6,686 nt of DNA, taken from positions 1-6,686 of the forward strand of contig JADLDF010000489.1 of assembly GCA_020846815.1 (NCBI GenBank), in the 5' to 3' direction. A program made the position numbers and the translations under genes. The notes under the pieces were generated by a model that had not been told where the DNA came from, made no database searches, and saw only the letters and a program-made list of their open reading frames with translations. Below are positions 4,992 to 6,686 of this stretch, one piece after another. How positions within the stretch are numbered: position 1 is the stretch's first letter; every line of letters begins with the position of its first letter. This stretch comes from Gammaproteobacteria bacterium (GTDB lineage Bacteria; Pseudomonadota; Gammaproteobacteria; Steroidobacterales; Steroidobacteraceae).

Positions 4992-6101
4992 ATGAGCCAG
5001 AAAAAGCCCAGCCTCGGCCGCGGACTCGAGGCGCTGCTCGGCCAGATCTCGGCCAATCGCAGCGCGGCGGGTGCCGTGCCCGCGGTGGTGCCGGTCGACG
5101 TGCCCGGTGCGCCCGGCACGCCAGCCGCATCGCCGCCCGGTGCCGATGCCGGCAGTCCGCCCGGCGTGGGCGTGCCCGGTGCCACACCGCCGGCGCAGGG
5201 CGCGACTACGGCTCCCGCGCCGGGATCCGCAGTGGCGGCGAGCACCGCATCCGCTGCGCCCGCCGCCATGCCGTCGGCTGCGGCGCCGCGCGGCGAGGAG
5301 CTCGCCCGCCTGCCGCTCGACGTGCTGCAGCGCGGCCGCTACCAGCCGCGCGTCGACATGCGCCAGGAATCGCTCGAGGACCTCGCGAACTCGATCCGCA
5401 CCCAGGGCCTGATCCAGCCGATCGTGGTGCGCCCGCTCGGCCCGCCCGGCGGCAGCGCCGGCACCGAGCGCTACGAGATCATCGCCGGCGAGCGCCGCTG
5501 GCGGGCCGCGCAGATCGCCGGTCTGAAGACCATCCCCGCCGTGATCCGCCGCGTGCCCGACGAGGCGGCGATCGCGATGGCGCTGATCGAGAACATCCAG
5601 CGCGAGGACCTGAACCCGCTGGAGGAGGCGCGGGCGCTCGACCGCCTGATCCGCGAGTTCGGCGTCACCCACCAGCAGGCCGCAGAAGCGGTCGGCCGCT
5701 CCCGCGCCGCGGTCAGCAACCTGCTGCGCCTGCTCGACCTCGCCCCCGAGGTCGCCGCGCTGGTCGAGCAGCGCGAGCTGGAGATGGGCCATGCACGCGC
5801 CCTGCTCGGCCTGCCGACCCGCCGGCAGCAGGCTGAAGTCGGTGGATTGGTTGCAAAAAAGGGCCTTTCAGTGCGTGAGACCGAGGCATTGGTTCGTCGG
5901 CTGACCAATTCGACTCCTCCTGCCGCAGATGGGGCCAGCCCGCCCCGCGACCCGAACGTCGTCCAGCTCGAGGCCCGGCTGGCCGACACCCTCGGTGCCA
6001 AGGTCTCGATCGAGCACTCCGGCCGCAGCGGCAAGGGTCGCGTCGTGGTCAGCTACAACTCGCTCGACGAGCTGGACGGCATCCTCGCGCACATCAGCTG
6101 A
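4992..6101 (+). CDS. parB: Chromosome partitioning protein ParB (Spo0J)
   Basis: This 369-residue protein is the parS-binding CTPase clamp that loads next to the replication origin and stimulates ParA. Residues 4-17 (KKPSLGRGLEALLG) are the conserved ParA-contacting N-terminus. Residues about 22-99 are a Pro/Ala/Gly-rich linker, longer than in many ParB proteins. The ParB/Srx CTP-binding domain spans about 103-210, with RYQPR at 116-120, the GERRWRA motif at 166-172 and NIQREDLNPLEEA at 201-213. The parS-reading helix-turn-helix lies near 224-248. The C-terminal dimerisation domain starts near 322 (VVQLEARLADTLG) and ends with LDGILAHIS. No Shine-Dalgarno precedes the ATG. Codons 283-315 are markedly AT-richer than the rest and include a slippery heptamer, described separately. 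Confidence 0.96.
   Translation: MSQKKPSLGRGLEALLGQISANRSAAGAVPAVVPVDVPGAPGTPAASPPGADAGSPPGVGVPGATPPAQGATTAPAPGSAVAASTASAAPAAMPSAAAPRGEELARLPLDVLQRGRYQPRVDMRQESLEDLANSIRTQGLIQPIVVRPLGPPGGSAGTERYEIIAGERRWRAAQIAGLKTIPAVIRRVPDEAAIAMALIENIQREDLNPLEEARALDRLIREFGVTHQQAAEAVGRSRAAVSNLLRLLDLAPEVAALVEQRELEMGHARALLGLPTRRQQAEVGGLVAKKGLSVRETEALVRRLTNSTPPAADGASPPRDPNVVQLEARLADTLGAKVSIEHSGRSGKGRVVVSYNSLDELDGILAHIS
5841..5887 (+). promoter_or_regulatory. Candidate -1 ribosomal frameshift signal in parB
   Basis: The heptamer A AAA AAG lies at 5855-5861 in the parB zero frame (GCA AAA AAG), the same heptamer and phase as the E. coli dnaX frameshift site. An SD-like GGTGGA lies 8 nt upstream (5841-5846), and an imperfect hairpin can form just downstream (GCCT 5863-5866 with AGGC 5884-5887, plus an inner stem 5867-5870 with 5876-5879). 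In the -1 frame a TGA follows at 5876-5878, so a shifted ribosome would add five residues after Lys290 and stop at 295 residues. The 1-nt spacing to the hairpin is shorter than usual, which weakens the case, and the heptamer could simply come from a conserved Lys-Lys. Confidence 0.3.
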
Positions 6102-6130
6102 AGCGCTTCTTGCGGCGCAAAAACGCTTTC
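6100..6130 (+). terminator. Possible weak terminator or dyad cluster after parB
   Basis: Overlapping the parB stop is the 10-bp palindrome GAAGCGCTTC (6100-6109), then the dyad TTGCG-G-CGCAA (6110-6120). AAGCG at 6101-6105 can also pair with CGCTT at 6124-6128, with TTTC following the stem start. This may end some parB transcripts, or be an operator next to the atp -35 at 6131. The stem is short and the T-tract poor. Confidence 0.3.
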
Positions 6131-6159
6131 TTGAAGCTGGCCGAACCCGCGCCTATAAT
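6131..6159 (+). promoter_or_regulatory. Sigma-70-type promoter of the atp operon
   Basis: TTGAAG (6131-6136) is followed by a 17-nt spacer and a perfect TATAAT (6154-6159). This is by far the best promoter match of the window, in the gap between parB and atpI where the ATP synthase operon promoter is expected. Transcription should start near 6166-6167, followed by a GC-rich discriminator, and leave a leader of about 125 nt before the atpI ATG. Confidence 0.88.
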
Positions 6160-6177
6160 CGCGCGCCTTCGCCGCCC

Positions 6178-6264
6178 GGCCTCGTAAGTGGTCGCGGCGC
6201 AAAGTAAAAGCGAGGCCACCCCGACGGCATGCAGCACGCCCGAAGAGTGGCCTTTTGTTTGGCC
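6178..6264 (+). ncRNA. Structured atp leader with mutually exclusive hairpins (candidate attenuator or short terminated RNA)
   Basis: GGCCTCGT at 6178-6185 can pair with GCGAGGCC at 6210-6217 (seven Watson-Crick pairs plus one G-U; 24-nt loop). AGGCCAC at 6213-6219 can instead pair with GTGGCCT at 6247-6253 (seven Watson-Crick pairs), and this second stem is followed by a T-rich tract. Both stems use 6213-6217, so they cannot coexist. A third segment, GGCCTTG at 6261-6267, can also compete for 6211-6217. This is the arrangement of antiterminator and terminator in attenuators and riboswitches. No known riboswitch family is recognised. A separate small RNA of about 95 nt is an alternative reading. 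Confidence 0.4.
6213..6260 (+). terminator. Intrinsic-terminator-like hairpin in the atp leader
   Basis: A 7-bp stem (6213-6219 with 6247-6253) encloses 27 nt that can fold a small inner hairpin (GGC 6226-6228 with GCC 6238-6240), and is followed by TTTTGTTT at 6253-6260. It lies downstream of the atp promoter and 31 nt upstream of the atpI ATG, so it would stop atp transcription unless prevented. The long loop makes it a moderate rather than strong terminator. Confidence 0.4.
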
Positions 6265-6291
6265 TTGAGAACCATTCAGCAAAGCGGCCTG

Positions 6292-6686
6292 ATGAACGGG
6301 CCTGGGGAAGTGGCTTCGGTGACCCCGGCACGCGATCCGGATACGAACCGGCTCGCTCGTCGGATCCTCATCGGGCAGGCACTCGTCACGGCCGTGCTGG
6401 CCCTGCTCGGCGCGCTCCTCTTCGGAGGTCGCACCGGTCTCTGGGTCGTGGCAGGCGGCGCGATCGGTACGGTCGCGAACCTGTACATGACCTTCGCCGC
6501 GCTGCGCAGCGTCGGTGGCAACGCAGGGCTCGCACTGCGCCGGCTGTTCACCGGCCAGTTCGTGAAGGTGGCGCTGACGGTGCTGCTGTTCGTCGCGGTC
6601 GCGCGCCGCGGCGACGCGGTCTGGCCGGCGGTGATCGTCGGCTACGTCGCGACGCTGGTCGTGTTCTGGGCGCTGCCGGCGATCGC
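6292..6686 (+). CDS. atpI: ATP synthase protein I (AtpI), 3' end cut by window
   Basis: The frame is open from the ATG at 6292 to the window end (131 residues, no stop yet; the family is about 100-130 residues, so only a few codons should be missing). AtpI is a small inner membrane protein that helps assemble the c-ring and is linked to Mg2+ handling of F1Fo ATP synthase. Four membrane spans are visible at about 25-45, 51-71, 90-105 and 109-129. The family block with a Gly and Lys before the third span appears as TGQFVKVALTVLLF (residues 87-100), and WALPAI matches the usual end of the fourth span. It lies directly after parB and should lead into atpB. The start is uncertain: an in-frame ATG at 6229 would put the leader hairpins inside the coding region, and a GTG at 6319 has GGGGA 10 nt upstream. 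Confidence 0.88.
   Translation, partial: MNGPGEVASVTPARDPDTNRLARRILIGQALVTAVLALLGALLFGGRTGLWVVAGGAIGTVANLYMTFAALRSVGGNAGLALRRLFTGQFVKVALTVLLFVAVARRGDAVWPAVIVGYVATLVVFWALPAI

Noticed and set aside
5001..5009. AAA AAG at the start of parB as a second slippery site
   Set aside because: The preceding base is G (CAG AAA AAG), a weaker heptamer, and it simply encodes the conserved basic N-terminus of ParB.
6154..6260. tRNA or known small RNA gene after the TATAAT
   Set aside because: No cloverleaf, T-loop GTTCRA motif or CCA end is present, and no known small RNA family is recognised; it is described as a leader or possible terminated RNA only.
6229..6291. In-frame ATG at 6229 as an alternative atpI start
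   Set aside because: It would add 21 residues before the expected N-terminus and place the terminator-like stem inside the gene; no well-spaced Shine-Dalgarno precedes it. The start at 6292 gives a normal AtpI length. Not fully excluded.

Overview
The window is high-GC DNA, roughly 70% GC by eye and strongly G/C-biased at third codon positions. It comes from the chromosome of a proteobacterium, most likely a gamma- or betaproteobacterium. The main evidence is the order rsmG, parA, parB, atpI, the classic neighbourhood near the replication origin that leads into the ATP synthase operon. All genes read on the + strand. Nothing in the sequence allows a genus call.

Positions 1-2359 hold a metabolic block: the 3' end of an isocitrate lyase/PEP mutase superfamily gene, an acuI/yhdH-type acryloyl-CoA reductase, and a reading frame of about 339 codons that aligns with both ends of 2-methylcitrate dehydratase PrpD but has lost the family's conserved active-site segments. 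AcuI makes propionyl-CoA and PrpD-type enzymes act in propionyl-CoA oxidation, so a C3-acid theme is plausible but inferred. This block sits where mnmG (gidA) usually precedes rsmG.

Positions 2363-6101 hold rsmG (16S rRNA m7G methyltransferase), parA (with an unusual Ala/Pro-rich C-terminal tail of about 85 residues), a membrane protein of unassigned function whose start overlaps the parA stop as ATGA, and parB. ParA and ParB form the chromosome segregation and origin-positioning pair. No full parS site is visible. Near the 3' end of parB there is a zero-frame A AAA AAG heptamer inside an AT-rich run of atypical codons; a -1 shift there would end translation almost at once and give a ParB without its dimerisation domain.

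Positions 6102-6291 are non-coding. They contain the best promoter of the window (TTGAAG, 17-nt spacer, TATAAT) followed by a leader that can form two mutually exclusive hairpins, the second followed by TTTTGTTT, which is the layout of an attenuator or of a short terminated RNA. The window ends inside atpI, the start of the ATP synthase operon.

The most interesting items are the candidate atp leader attenuator, the candidate ParB frameshift site and the PrpD-like putative pseudoenzyme. All three are inferences from the sequence alone.
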